DNA from: Minisyncoccota bacterium
GTDB lineage: Bacteria; Patescibacteriota; Minisyncoccia; Phycocordibacterales; XYD1-FULL-46-19
Assembly: GCA_018063065.1 (NCBI GenBank)
Contig: JAGORB010000006.1
Span: forward strand, 1 to 34,362
Length of the DNA stretch: 34,362 nucleotides
Direction: 5' to 3'
A program made the position numbers and the translations under genes. The notes beneath the pieces were generated by a model. It was not told the DNA's origin. It worked only from the letters and a program-made list of their open reading frames with translations, and made no database searches. This document shows positions 6,530 through 13,483 of the stretch, one piece after another (position 1 is the stretch's first letter; every line of letters starts with the position of its first letter).

Positions 6530-7720
6530 ATGATTTCGGCGGCCGCTTTAATCTTCTTGTATTTGTTGCCTATTCCTTTAGGCCTGCTCTGCTGGCGCTT
6601 ATACTTACTCTATATTCGCTCTTATCACATCAACACTTTAGAGTGGACGCTTTTAGAGATTAAGGCACCGCGCGAGATCTTCAAGTCGCCCCAAGCGATG
6701 GAGGTAGTTTTAATGGCCTTGCATCAACCCAGTGAAGGTAGCTTAATTGATAAATATGTTAACGGTCGCTTGCGCGCCTGGTTCTCCTTAGAGATGGTTT
6801 CCTTAGGTGGATCGGTGCATTTTTATATTCGGACCCAAACTAAGTTTAAAAATTTGATTGAGTCGCAAATTTATTCTCAATACCCGGGCATTGAGGTGCA
6901 TGAGGTGGATGACTACACCCAATTTGTGCCGTCTTATCAATCGGCCACCGGCGGTTGGTCCTTGTGGGGCGTGGAGTATCAATTAACTAAGCCCGATCCG
7001 TATCCCATTAAGACTTATGTGGATTACGGTTTGGATAAAGATCCCAAAGAAGAATTTAAAATTGATCCCATTACCCCAATAATTGAGATGTTGGGCTCTG
7101 TCGGGCCCGGCGAGCAAATTTGGATTCAAATTCCCTTAATGGCCACTCGCGAGCGGTTTAAAAAGGATGGCACTTGGAATGGTTGGCAAGACTGGACCGA
7201 GGAGGGCAAGAAGGAGATTAAGAAGATTATGGATAAATATGCCAAGAAGGGGGCTGAAGGCGAGTTAATTAGTAGTGAGGGATCAGTACCTAAGTCCGAG
7301 CGCGATGTCATTGAGGCTATTAGTCGCAGTATCACTAAACCCGGCTTCGATTGCGGAGTGCGGATGATTTATCTGGCGCCGGCCGATAATTACCAGTCTT
7401 ACAATATTGCGCGCATGACCTCCTCCATGAAGCAATTTAGCGCCGGGGGCTTAAACGGCTTCAAACCGCTTAAGACCACCAGCTTTGATTATCCGTGGCA
7501 AGATCCGTGGCAAACGCGAGTGGAAGCGGTGAAGAAGAAGATCTTCGAGGCTTATCGCCGACGGGCTTACTTCTTTAAACCGTTTTATTCTAAACCGATG
7601 GTGCTTAATACTGAGGAGATGGCGACTATCTTCCACTTCCCCGGACAAGTGGCTGAGACTCCTACCCTGGGCCGGATTGAGTCTAAGCGTGGCGAGCCAC
7701 CAGTTAATCTGCCTATTTAA
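6530..7720 (+). CDS. Membrane-anchored VirB4/TraG N-domain-like protein without an ATPase domain
   Basis: A 396-residue protein with one N-terminal membrane stretch (about residues 2-30) and a long cytoplasmic part. The block around LEIKAPREIFKSPQAMEVV and the EMATIFHFPG...TPTLGRIESKRG end resemble what I recall as the N-terminal part of large Patescibacteria proteins that continue into a type IV secretion/conjugation ATPase. Here the gene stops just where the ATPase would begin: no Walker A or B follows, and mltG starts 5 bases later. Either the ATPase is encoded elsewhere, or this is a standalone family. A role in a type IV secretion or pilus-like machine at the membrane is plausible but inferred. 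Confidence 0.65.
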   Translation: MISAAALIFLYLLPIPLGLLCWRLYLLYIRSYHINTLEWTLLEIKAPREIFKSPQAMEVVLMALHQPSEGSLIDKYVNGRLRAWFSLEMVSLGGSVHFYIRTQTKFKNLIESQIYSQYPGIEVHEVDDYTQFVPSYQSATGGWSLWGVEYQLTKPDPYPIKTYVDYGLDKDPKEEFKIDPITPIIEMLGSVGPGEQIWIQIPLMATRERFKKDGTWNGWQDWTEEGKKEIKKIMDKYAKKGAEGELISSEGSVPKSERDVIEAISRSITKPGFDCGVRMIYLAPADNYQSYNIARMTSSMKQFSAGGLNGFKPLKTTSFDYPWQDPWQTRVEAVKKKIFEAYRRRAYFFKPFYSKPMVLNTEEMATIFHFPGQVAETPTLGRIESKRGEPPVNLPI

Positions 7721-7725
7721 ACTTC

Positions 7726-8709
7726 ATGAAGAATCTTTTCTACCGCTATTGGTATAAACTTAAACGCTTTTATCGTCAGCGCCGACGCGAGAGTATTATC
7801 GGCGGGGTTGTCGCTTTAATTATTTTACTCTGGATCTTACCACCAGCCGCTTATCCGGTGGGCAGAATTATCCGCATTCAAGAAGGCTTAAACGCCCGCG
7901 AGATTGCCGCCTTCTTGGAAGATAAGAAGGTGGTGCAGTCGGAATTACTCTTCACCCTCTTCCTTAAAGCTTTGCCCGGTGAGCCACATATTATTGCCGG
8001 CGACTACATGCTCGCGCATCGCTCAACTATCTTTGGCGTGACTTATCGCTTATTAACCGGTAAGTATGATATTAAACCAATTAAGATCCGCATCCCGGAG
8101 GGCGCCACCTTAAGCGATATCAGCGTTATCTTAGACAAGCGCCTGCCGGAATTTAATCGGCAAGAATTTATGCTCTTGGCCAGCACTTCAGAAGGTTACT
8201 TATTCCCCGACACTTACTTCTTCATGCCCACCGCCTCCACCACCAGCTTGGTAGAGGAGATGCGCGAGAACTTTGACCGGCAGACTGCACCCTTAAGCCT
8301 CGCCATCTTCCGCTCCAAAAGAAGTTTGGAAGAGATTGTGACCATGGCCTCCATCTTGGAGAAGGAGGCGTACACCGATGCCGATCGCGAGATGATCTCC
8401 GGCATCTTATGGAAGCGCATTGATGAGGGGATGCGCTTGCAGGTGGATGCCGTCTTCCCTTACTTCTTGGGTAAGAACACTTTTGATTTAACCCGCGCCG
8501 ACTTGCGTCACCCCTCGCTCTACAATACTTATCGTTATGCCGGCTTACCACCGGGCCCAATTGGCAGCCCCAGCTTCAGCTCGCTGGAGGCGGCGGCTAA
8601 CCCTATCACCTCGCCTTACTGGTTTTATTTATCGGATCTAAAGAGTCAGATGCATTACGCCGTCGATTATGACGAGCATTTGAAGAATAAGAACAAATAT
8701 TTACCATAA
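7726..8709 (+). CDS. mltG: MltG-like endolytic murein transglycosylase
   Basis: A 327-residue YceG/MltG family protein, close to the usual length (about 340). MltG cleaves nascent peptidoglycan strands and helps set glycan length. A basic cytoplasmic tail is followed by one membrane helix (about residues 24-45), then a LysM-like region, then the catalytic domain with the ASILEKEA block (Glu at 212/214), GMRLQVDAVFPYF, and the late YNTYRYAGLPPGPIGSPS motif. The long domain is outside the membrane. It follows the VirB4-N-like gene by 5 bases and lies 12 bases before the exonuclease gene. Recognised with high certainty. Confidence 0.95.
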   Translation: MKNLFYRYWYKLKRFYRQRRRESIIGGVVALIILLWILPPAAYPVGRIIRIQEGLNAREIAAFLEDKKVVQSELLFTLFLKALPGEPHIIAGDYMLAHRSTIFGVTYRLLTGKYDIKPIKIRIPEGATLSDISVILDKRLPEFNRQEFMLLASTSEGYLFPDTYFFMPTASTTSLVEEMRENFDRQTAPLSLAIFRSKRSLEEIVTMASILEKEAYTDADREMISGILWKRIDEGMRLQVDAVFPYFLGKNTFDLTRADLRHPSLYNTYRYAGLPPGPIGSPSFSSLEAAANPITSPYWFYLSDLKSQMHYAVDYDEHLKNKNKYLP

Positions 8710-8721
8710 ATTCCTGAGAAG

Positions 8722-9276
8722 ATGAAGAAACATAACTTGGCTTTTATTGATGTGGAGACGACCGGCTTCGACCCCGAGAAGCACGAGCTTATTGAGATTG
8801 GTGGCTTGATTGTGAAGCAGATCCCCCAAGAAGGACGCGGGCCCAAGTTAGAAGTAATAGATGAATTTGAATACAAGATTAAACCCGAGCACATTGAGAC
8901 AGCTATGCCTGAGGCCCTGCGGATTAATAGTTACAATGACGCCGACTGGCTCTTTGCCAGTGATCTCGCCTCAGTGATGAAGGTGGTGCAAGAGAAGACA
9001 GCCGACTGCATTATGGTGGGTCAGAATGTGCACTTCGACGCTAAGTTCTTGGAGGTGGGCTTTAGAAAATCCGGTTTAGAAAATAAGATGCATTATCATA
9101 AATTGGACTTGATTCCCATGGCCTTCGCCAAAAATTATCACAATGAGAATCCGCGTTGGTACAACTTGCAAGGCTTGGCCGAGCATTATGGGATTAAAAA
9201 TGAGTCCGCGCACTCGGCCCTAGCTGATATTAAGGCCACTTTCGAGATCTACAAAAAAGTGTTAGAGATAGAGTAA
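8722..9276 (+). CDS. DnaQ-like 3'-5' exonuclease (DEDDh)
   Basis: A 184-residue single-domain exonuclease. Exo I: FIDVETTGFD with Asp10 and Glu12; Exo II: GQNVHFDAKF; Exo III: HSALADI with His164 and Asp169, the DEDDh arrangement. It could act as the proofreading epsilon subunit or as an RNase T/oligoribonuclease-type trimming enzyme; sequence alone does not separate them. Its stop overlaps the mnmA start (TAATG), so the two are translationally coupled. No SD before its ATG. Confidence 0.92.
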   Translation: MKKHNLAFIDVETTGFDPEKHELIEIGGLIVKQIPQEGRGPKLEVIDEFEYKIKPEHIETAMPEALRINSYNDADWLFASDLASVMKVVQEKTADCIMVGQNVHFDAKFLEVGFRKSGLENKMHYHKLDLIPMAFAKNYHNENPRWYNLQGLAEHYGIKNESAHSALADIKATFEIYKKVLEIE

Positions 9277-10304
9277 TGAAGACGGTATTTGTGGGATTAT
9301 CCGGCGGGGTAGACTCGTCTGTGTCTGCTGCCTTGCTGAAGAAGCAGGGTTATAAAGTGGTGGGAGTCTTCCTTAAAGTATGGGAGCCAGAAGGTGTTAA
9401 GTGTACTTGGCGAGATGACAGACGCGAGGCTATGCGGGTAGCCGCCCACTTAGATATACCATTAGTTACTTGGGACTTGAGTAAAGAATATAAAAATAAA
9501 ATTGTTGATTATATGTTGGGCGAGTATCAAGCCGGTCGGACACCCAACCCGGATGTGATGTGCAACAAATATATTAAATTTGGCGCCTTTTATGACCAGG
9601 CGATGAAGTTGGGTGCCGATTATGTGGCCACCGGACATTACGCGCAAATTAAGAACAATGAACTCCACCAAGCTAAAGATAAATCTAAAGATCAAAGTTA
9701 CTTTTTGTACCAAATAAAATCAGACGCCTTAAGTAAGACCCTTTTCCCCGTCGGCGGATTATTAAAAACCGAAGTGAGGAAGTTGGCTAAGAAGTTCAAG
9801 CTCCCAAACGCCGAGCGGAAGGATAGTCAGGGACTGTGCTTTATTGGCAAATTTGATTTTAAAGAATTCTTAAAGTCTCAACTTAAGACTAAGGTGGGGA
9901 AGGTATTGAATGAGAAGGGAGAAGTAATTGGCGAGCATGAAGGGGTAATACTTTATACCCTCGGTGAGCGCCATGGCTTTACTATTACCACCAAAACACC
10001 CCAAGATAAGCCTTACTATATTGTGGCTAAAGATATTAAGACCAATACTTTAACTGTAAGTCAGGAGCCTAAAAATACTAAAGGTAAGCAGAAAGAATTT
10101 ATTTTAGAGTCTACTAACTGGTTTACCCAGCCGGCAGAAAGTAAAAATTATTTGGCCCAAATTAGATATCATGGGGCCTTTTTACCCTGTCAAATTAAAG
10201 ACCATAAAATTATTTTTACCGATAACATTCAAGACTTGGCCGCCGGGCAATCGGTGGTTATTTATGAAGGTAAAAAGGTGCTGGGCGGGGGAGTAGTTAA
10301 ATAA
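9276..10304 (+). CDS. mnmA: tRNA-specific 2-thiouridylase MnmA
   Basis: A 342-residue protein that forms 2-thiouridine at the wobble base (U34) of Lys, Glu and Gln tRNAs. PP-loop SGGVDSS near residues 9-15; TPNPDVMCNKYIKFG carries the nucleophile Cys96; SQGLCFIG carries the persulfide-accepting Cys188; ATGHYAQ is present. The C-terminal half has the GEVIGEHEGVILYTLGERHG block. Length and motifs are standard. Last gene of the run beginning at the VirB4-N-like gene; the hairpin at 10308-10343 follows. Confidence 0.97.
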   Translation: MKTVFVGLSGGVDSSVSAALLKKQGYKVVGVFLKVWEPEGVKCTWRDDRREAMRVAAHLDIPLVTWDLSKEYKNKIVDYMLGEYQAGRTPNPDVMCNKYIKFGAFYDQAMKLGADYVATGHYAQIKNNELHQAKDKSKDQSYFLYQIKSDALSKTLFPVGGLLKTEVRKLAKKFKLPNAERKDSQGLCFIGKFDFKEFLKSQLKTKVGKVLNEKGEVIGEHEGVILYTLGERHGFTITTKTPQDKPYYIVAKDIKTNTLTVSQEPKNTKGKQKEFILESTNWFTQPAESKNYLAQIRYHGAFLPCQIKDHKIIFTDNIQDLAAGQSVVIYEGKKVLGGGVVK

Positions 10305-10343
10305 AAAAGAGACGATCCGTACAAAAGTACAAGCATCGTCTCT
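10301..10343 (-). terminator. Intrinsic terminator for the minus-strand Zn-ribbon unit
   Basis: Stem AGAGACGAT/ATCGTCTCT (10308-10316 with 10335-10343), inner stem GTAC/GTAC around AAAA. The T-run (TTTTTTATTT) is on the minus-strand side, so it ends the minus-strand unit; it may also slow transcripts from mnmA. Confidence 0.75.
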
Positions 10344-10467
10344 AAATCTGATTATTTCTCTTTCTCTTCCATCCGTAGCGGTATTTAACCCGCCTTTGCG
10401 GTTGCCACCACGATTTCCTCATCCGCCAGCGCTCGAGCCCGCCTCGCCAGATCAAGTAAAGTATCAT
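10342..10467 (-). CDS. 41-residue Arg/Trp-rich mini-ORF, coupled to the Zn-ribbon gene
   Basis: A short ORF beginning MILYLIWRGG, whose ATG overlaps the TGA of the upstream gene (ATGA), the usual arrangement for translational coupling. The product is strongly basic and aromatic (about 12 Arg/Lys beyond a hydrophobic start, five Trp). Its stop lies in the terminator stem, so the ORF fills the space between the upstream stop and the terminator. No match to a known family comes to mind; nucleic-acid or membrane binding would fit the composition. It could also be a chance reading frame over the 3' UTR. Confidence 0.45.
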   Translation of the reverse strand: MILYLIWRGGLERWRMRKSWWQPQRRVKYRYGWKRKRNNQI

Positions 10468-10643
10468 GCTACCTTCACTTTCTTTGCCTCACACCGGCAA
10501 GGTCCTTGGACCCACTTACCAGTGTTGAGATCTTTGTACCGCTTGGATTTATGAGCATCCTCAATCGGGTAAACCCGATCTGGTACCCACATAATCCGCG
10601 GTTGCCGACAAACACGGCATTTATCCACCTTACGCGTGACCAT
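10464..10643 (-). CDS. 59-residue zinc-ribbon-like protein
   Basis: The start is the ATG at 10643, with an AGGAGA SD 7 bases before it; an upstream in-frame ATG at 10676 lacks an SD. The product begins MVTRKVDKCRVC and has CxxC near the start and CRC near the end (GPCRCEAKKVKVA), giving four cysteines that could hold one zinc. The body is basic. This suggests a small RNA-, ribosome- or DNA-binding protein, but I do not recognise the family. It has its own promoter (TTGACT, 16, TAGGAT). Confidence 0.75.
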   Translation of the reverse strand: MVTRKVDKCRVCRQPRIMWVPDRVYPIEDAHKSKRYKDLNTGKWVQGPCRCEAKKVKVA

Positions 10644-10680
10644 TTTATGATCTCCTAATTGAAAGATTAAATCCAAACCT

Positions 10681-10708
10681 ATCCTACTCCTCTCGTCAAA
10701 AGAGTCAA
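10681..10708 (-). promoter_or_regulatory. Promoter of the 59-residue Zn-ribbon gene
   Basis: Minus strand TTGACT (10703-10708), 16 bases, TAGGAT (10681-10686). Leader of about 30 bases containing an AGGAGA SD. Confidence 0.65.
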
Positions 10709-10733
10709 TGTGTGGTAGTTTAATCCCGGAAAG

Positions 10734-10747
10734 GGGGTGAAAACCTC
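10734..10747 (+). promoter_or_regulatory. SD-masking GNRA hairpin directly before the start codon
   Basis: GGGGT (10734-10738), tetraloop GAAA, ACCTC (10743-10747), then ATG at 10748. The 5' arm is the SD (GGGGGTG), so the hairpin would hide it. One pair is G-U. Confidence 0.5.
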
Positions 10748-11080
10748 ATGGGAAAACACAGGGCTAAAAAGCATGAATCTAGGGGAGCGCTGGGAGCCGT
10801 TGTTTCGGTGGATAGTCTTAAAACCTTACCCGAAGAGGAGAAGTTGGGATTAAAGCGAGGCATTCGCTACAAATTCAGTCGTCGGGTAACAGCTGATGCT
10901 TTTCCACTTAAGGGAGGGAGACTCGACGCCGACTTTGAGGCTGGACAATTTATGGGGACTATTGGTGATCAGTATAAATTTAAGGGCAAACCAATAAACC
11001 ACAAGGTTTCTGGCGAGTGTCAATTCTTCCTCCATACGGAGCAAGTAAAAGCCATTACCTTCAGCCCTGCGGCTGATTAA
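10748..11080 (+). CDS. 110-residue basic protein of unknown function
   Basis: Begins MGKHRAKKHESRGALG, a Lys/His/Arg-rich tail, followed by a mixed, probably beta-rich domain of about 90 residues ending TFSPAAD. No membrane segment, signal peptide or catalytic motif is visible. An SD-like AAAGGGGGTG lies before the ATG and is predicted to be held in a small hairpin (10734-10747). An intrinsic terminator follows the stop. It is transcribed divergently from the Zn-ribbon gene. No clear -35/-10 pair was found for it. Function unknown; the tail could bind nucleic acid. Confidence 0.75.
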   Translation: MGKHRAKKHESRGALGAVVSVDSLKTLPEEEKLGLKRGIRYKFSRRVTADAFPLKGGRLDADFEAGQFMGTIGDQYKFKGKPINHKVSGECQFFLHTEQVKAITFSPAAD

Positions 11081-11105
11081 AGTCCACATGAGTGGGCTTT
11101 TTAAT
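11080..11105 (+). terminator. Intrinsic terminator of the 110-residue gene
   Basis: Stem AAGTCCAC/GTGGGCTT (11080-11087 with 11092-11099), loop ATGA, then TTTTAATTT. Confidence 0.75.
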
Positions 11106-11134
11106 TTGCTACCAGAACAGTTGTTTGTTAATCT

Positions 11135-11147
11135 CCTCCATAGGAGG
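11135..11147 (+). promoter_or_regulatory. SD-masking hairpin of the 58-residue membrane gene
   Basis: CCTCC (11135-11139), ATA, GGAGG (11143-11147), the SD of the gene starting at 11156. The SD is fully paired with an anti-SD in its own leader. Confidence 0.5.
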
Positions 11148-11155
11148 GCGTACTG

Positions 11156-11332
11156 ATGAAAAAGTTCTTTACAGTTTTCTTGTTGGCTCTAGGCGTTGCC
11201 TTGTTTCTTTGGTTATTATCAGGCCAGAATCTGTTAGTACAAACGATCTTTGGCGTAATAATTCTGGTGATTATCTGTGTTTGGGGTGTTGTAAGTGAAG
11301 TCATTCGCATCAAACGAAGAAGGGAGTGGTGA
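11156..11332 (+). CDS. 58-residue two-helix membrane protein
   Basis: A short ORF starting MKKFFTVFLLALGV. Two hydrophobic stretches (about residues 4-21 and 28-47) are joined by a short polar turn, with a basic end (IKRRREW), so both ends probably face the cytoplasm. A strong AGGAGGG SD sits 8 bases before the ATG, in a hairpin that masks it. The stop overlaps a possible GTG start of the next ORF. No family recognised. The layout resembles a small holin- or toxin-like hairpin protein, but nothing more specific supports that. Confidence 0.7.
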   Translation: MKKFFTVFLLALGVALFLWLLSGQNLLVQTIFGVIILVIICVWGVVSEVIRIKRRREW

Positions 11333-11334
11333 CC

Positions 11335-11505
11335 TTGCACAAACAACCTGAATGCTTCTTGCCAGGTCAGGAAGAAGCAGAAGACGTCACCCATTTGCTC
11401 CAAAAGTTTCTTGATGAGCAGTACGCCGATAAGCCTCCCGGCTATACTCCAACAATGGATCCACCAAGGAACCCTCTTCACCCCTGGGGACTATGGGAAA
11501 AGTAA
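11335..11505 (+). CDS. 56-residue acidic/proline-rich protein
   Basis: Two starts are possible. TTG at 11335 lies 8 bases after the AGGGAG SD (11321-11326), a better distance than the GTG at 11329, which overlaps the upstream TGA. The product begins LHKQPECFLPGQ (initiator read as Met), has an acidic helix-like middle and a Pro-rich C-terminus with DPPRNPLHPWGLWEK. No known family. It is coupled to the 58-residue membrane gene and followed by a terminator, so the pair forms a small operon. Its polar character beside a hairpin membrane protein is the only contextual clue. Confidence 0.55.
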   Translation: MHKQPECFLPGQEEAEDVTHLLQKFLDEQYADKPPGYTPTMDPPRNPLHPWGLWEK

Positions 11506-11517
11506 TCCCTCTCACTC

Positions 11518-11552
11518 AGGCCCCTTCTTCGGAACGGGGCCTGCTTTTTTTA
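11518..11552 (+). terminator. Intrinsic terminator upstream of alaS
   Basis: Stem AGGCCCC/GGGGCCT (11518-11524 with 11536-11542), then GCTTTTTTTATT. The T-run is also where a -35 box for alaS would have to lie. Confidence 0.85.
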
Positions 11553-11567
11553 TTGTTTAAAATCGGG

Positions 11568-11573
11568 TAGGAT
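11568..11573 (+). promoter_or_regulatory. Probable -10 box of alaS
   Basis: TAGGAT (11568-11573), 8 bases before the ATG, so a near-leaderless transcript; the only candidate -35 box falls in the T-run of the previous terminator. Confidence 0.4.
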
Positions 11574-11581
11574 ACAAGCTA

Positions 11582-13459
11582 ATGACTGCTAATGAGATTA
11601 GGGCCAAATTCTTAAAGTTTTTTGAGGCCAGAGGGCACGCCATTTTGCCCTCCTCCAGTTTGGTCACCACTGATGACAAGGGTGTTACTAATTCTACCTT
11701 GTTTAATACCGCCGGCATGCAGCCGCTTATTCCATACCTCTTGGGAGATCCTCATCCCTCGGGTAAACAAGTAGCTAGCGCTCAAAAATGCTTAAGGACA
11801 GTAGATATTGATGACGTGGGCGACAACACTCACAACACCTTCTTTGAGATGCTCGGCAATTGGTCCCTTGGCGACTACTTTAAAGAAGAAGCTATTAAAT
11901 GGAGCTTTGAATTTTTAACTTCTAAGGAAGATGGTTTGGGATTAGATCCCAACAGGCTTTATATCACCGTGTTTGAAGGTGACGAGAATGCCCCTCGCGA
12001 TGACGAAGCCTTTAATATTTGGAAGCAATATGTACCTGAGCATCGCATTTATTTTATGGGTGCCAAGAGTAATTGGTGGGCCGCCGGCGACAATGGCCCT
12101 TGTGGACCAGACACGGAGATGTTCTACGATATTACTCCCGAGGGCTTGGGTGATTTAACTAAAGAGCAATATATTAAAGCCGATGACGAGCGCAAGGTGA
12201 TAGAAATTTGGAATGATGTCTTCATGCAGTATCAAAAGGAGGATGGTAAGGTGGTGGGTAAATTAAAGAATAATAATGTGGACACCGGCGCCGGCCTCGA
12301 GCGCCTATCTATGATTATGCAAAATGTGGGTAATGTCTATTATACGGATTTATTTAGAAAATCTTTAAGAATACTAGAGCAAGCGCATTCAGATTCTTTC
12401 TCCCACTTTATTTCCACAGAAACAGAAAAGGATAGGTCAATAAGAATAATCCTGGATCATACTCGAGCAATTTTATTTTTAGCTGCAGATGGAATTATTC
12501 CTTCAAATAAAGATCGAGGATATGTAATGAGAAAGTTAATACGTCGTCAAGCTGTGCATATGCGAAAATTAGTTCTAGGTCCACGGGATACTTTTATTAA
12601 CCTTCTTGATTCTTTCGTTAAGGTATATGTTGATCAATATCCTGAGGTTTTCAATGTGAAAAAAACAAATTATAGTGTAATTTTAGATGAGATGGATAAG
12701 TTTTCTGAAACTGTAGAAGAAGGTTATAAGGAATTTGAAAAGTGGTATAGAGGACCTATAGCTTATTGGGGTGAGGCTACAAGAGATGAAGTCGAAGATA
12801 TGATGAGTAAAAAACCAAAGATAATGCCTGGCCTAATAGCTTTCAGATTATTTTCTACATATGGATTTCCTATTGAACTTACTTCTGAAATTGGCAATGA
12901 AAAAGGAATAGAAATTGATATGGAAGGTTTTAATAAAGCTATGAAAGAACATCAAAAACTTTCACAATCTGGCGCGGGGCAGAAGTTTAAGGGCGGGTTA
13001 GCTGATGACTCTGAAGAAGTGGTGAAGTATCACACTGCCACTCACTTGCTTAACCAAGCCCTACATGAAGTGTTAGGCGAGCATGTAGAGCAGCGAGGGA
13101 GTAATATTACCGCCGAGCGACTACGCTTCGACTTCTCTCATCCACAAAAATTAACAGAAGAAGAGAAGAAAAAAGTAGAAGAGATTGTTAATGAGAAGAT
13201 TAAGGCTAATTTGCCGGTTAAATTTGAGATATTACCTAAAGTGGAGGCCGAGCAGACGGGTGCCCGCCACATGTTTAATGAGAAGTATGGGGATGAAGTG
13301 AAGGTTTATTATATTGGTGACTCTCTAGAATCTGCTTACTCTAAAGAATTTTGTGGTGGGCCACATGTAGAAAACACTGGTGTTTTGGGCACCTTCAAAA
13401 TTACTAAAGAAGAAGCCGTCGCCGCCGGCATCCGGAGGATAAAAGGCGTACTTGTCTAA
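11582..13459 (+). CDS. alaS: Alanyl-tRNA synthetase lacking the C-terminal C-Ala domain
   Basis: 625 residues against about 875 in E. coli. The class II catalytic core is intact (FLKFFEARGH, FNTAGMQPLIP, THHTFFEMLGNWS-type block, GPCGPDTEMF, NTGAGLERL-type motif 3). The editing domain is also intact, with HTATH (His484, His488) and CGGPH (Cys591, His595). The protein ends right after the editing domain (GIRRIKGVLV), so the coiled-coil/C-Ala part that aids dimerisation and tRNA binding is absent. Between about 12340 and 12970 the codon use changes sharply: eight ATA and eight AGA/AGG codons, A/T third positions, against CGC/GCC-rich flanks. The segment seems imported by recombination. Function should be normal. 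Confidence 0.96.
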   Translation: MTANEIRAKFLKFFEARGHAILPSSSLVTTDDKGVTNSTLFNTAGMQPLIPYLLGDPHPSGKQVASAQKCLRTVDIDDVGDNTHNTFFEMLGNWSLGDYFKEEAIKWSFEFLTSKEDGLGLDPNRLYITVFEGDENAPRDDEAFNIWKQYVPEHRIYFMGAKSNWWAAGDNGPCGPDTEMFYDITPEGLGDLTKEQYIKADDERKVIEIWNDVFMQYQKEDGKVVGKLKNNNVDTGAGLERLSMIMQNVGNVYYTDLFRKSLRILEQAHSDSFSHFISTETEKDRSIRIILDHTRAILFLAADGIIPSNKDRGYVMRKLIRRQAVHMRKLVLGPRDTFINLLDSFVKVYVDQYPEVFNVKKTNYSVILDEMDKFSETVEEGYKEFEKWYRGPIAYWGEATRDEVEDMMSKKPKIMPGLIAFRLFSTYGFPIELTSEIGNEKGIEIDMEGFNKAMKEHQKLSQSGAGQKFKGGLADDSEEVVKYHTATHLLNQALHEVLGEHVEQRGSNITAERLRFDFSHPQKLTEEEKKKVEEIVNEKIKANLPVKFEILPKVEAEQTGARHMFNEKYGDEVKVYYIGDSLESAYSKEFCGGPHVENTGVLGTFKITKEEAVAAGIRRIKGVLV

Positions 13460-13468
13460 AAGGGAATG

Positions 13469-13477
13469 TGGTAGAAT
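13469..13477 (+). promoter_or_regulatory. Extended -10 promoter of the surface-module gene
   Basis: TGGTAGAAT (extended -10 TGnTAGAAT), 6 bases before the GTG start at 13484, without a good -35 box. Predicted leaderless GTG mRNA. Confidence 0.5.
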
Positions 13478-13483
13478 ATAGGG

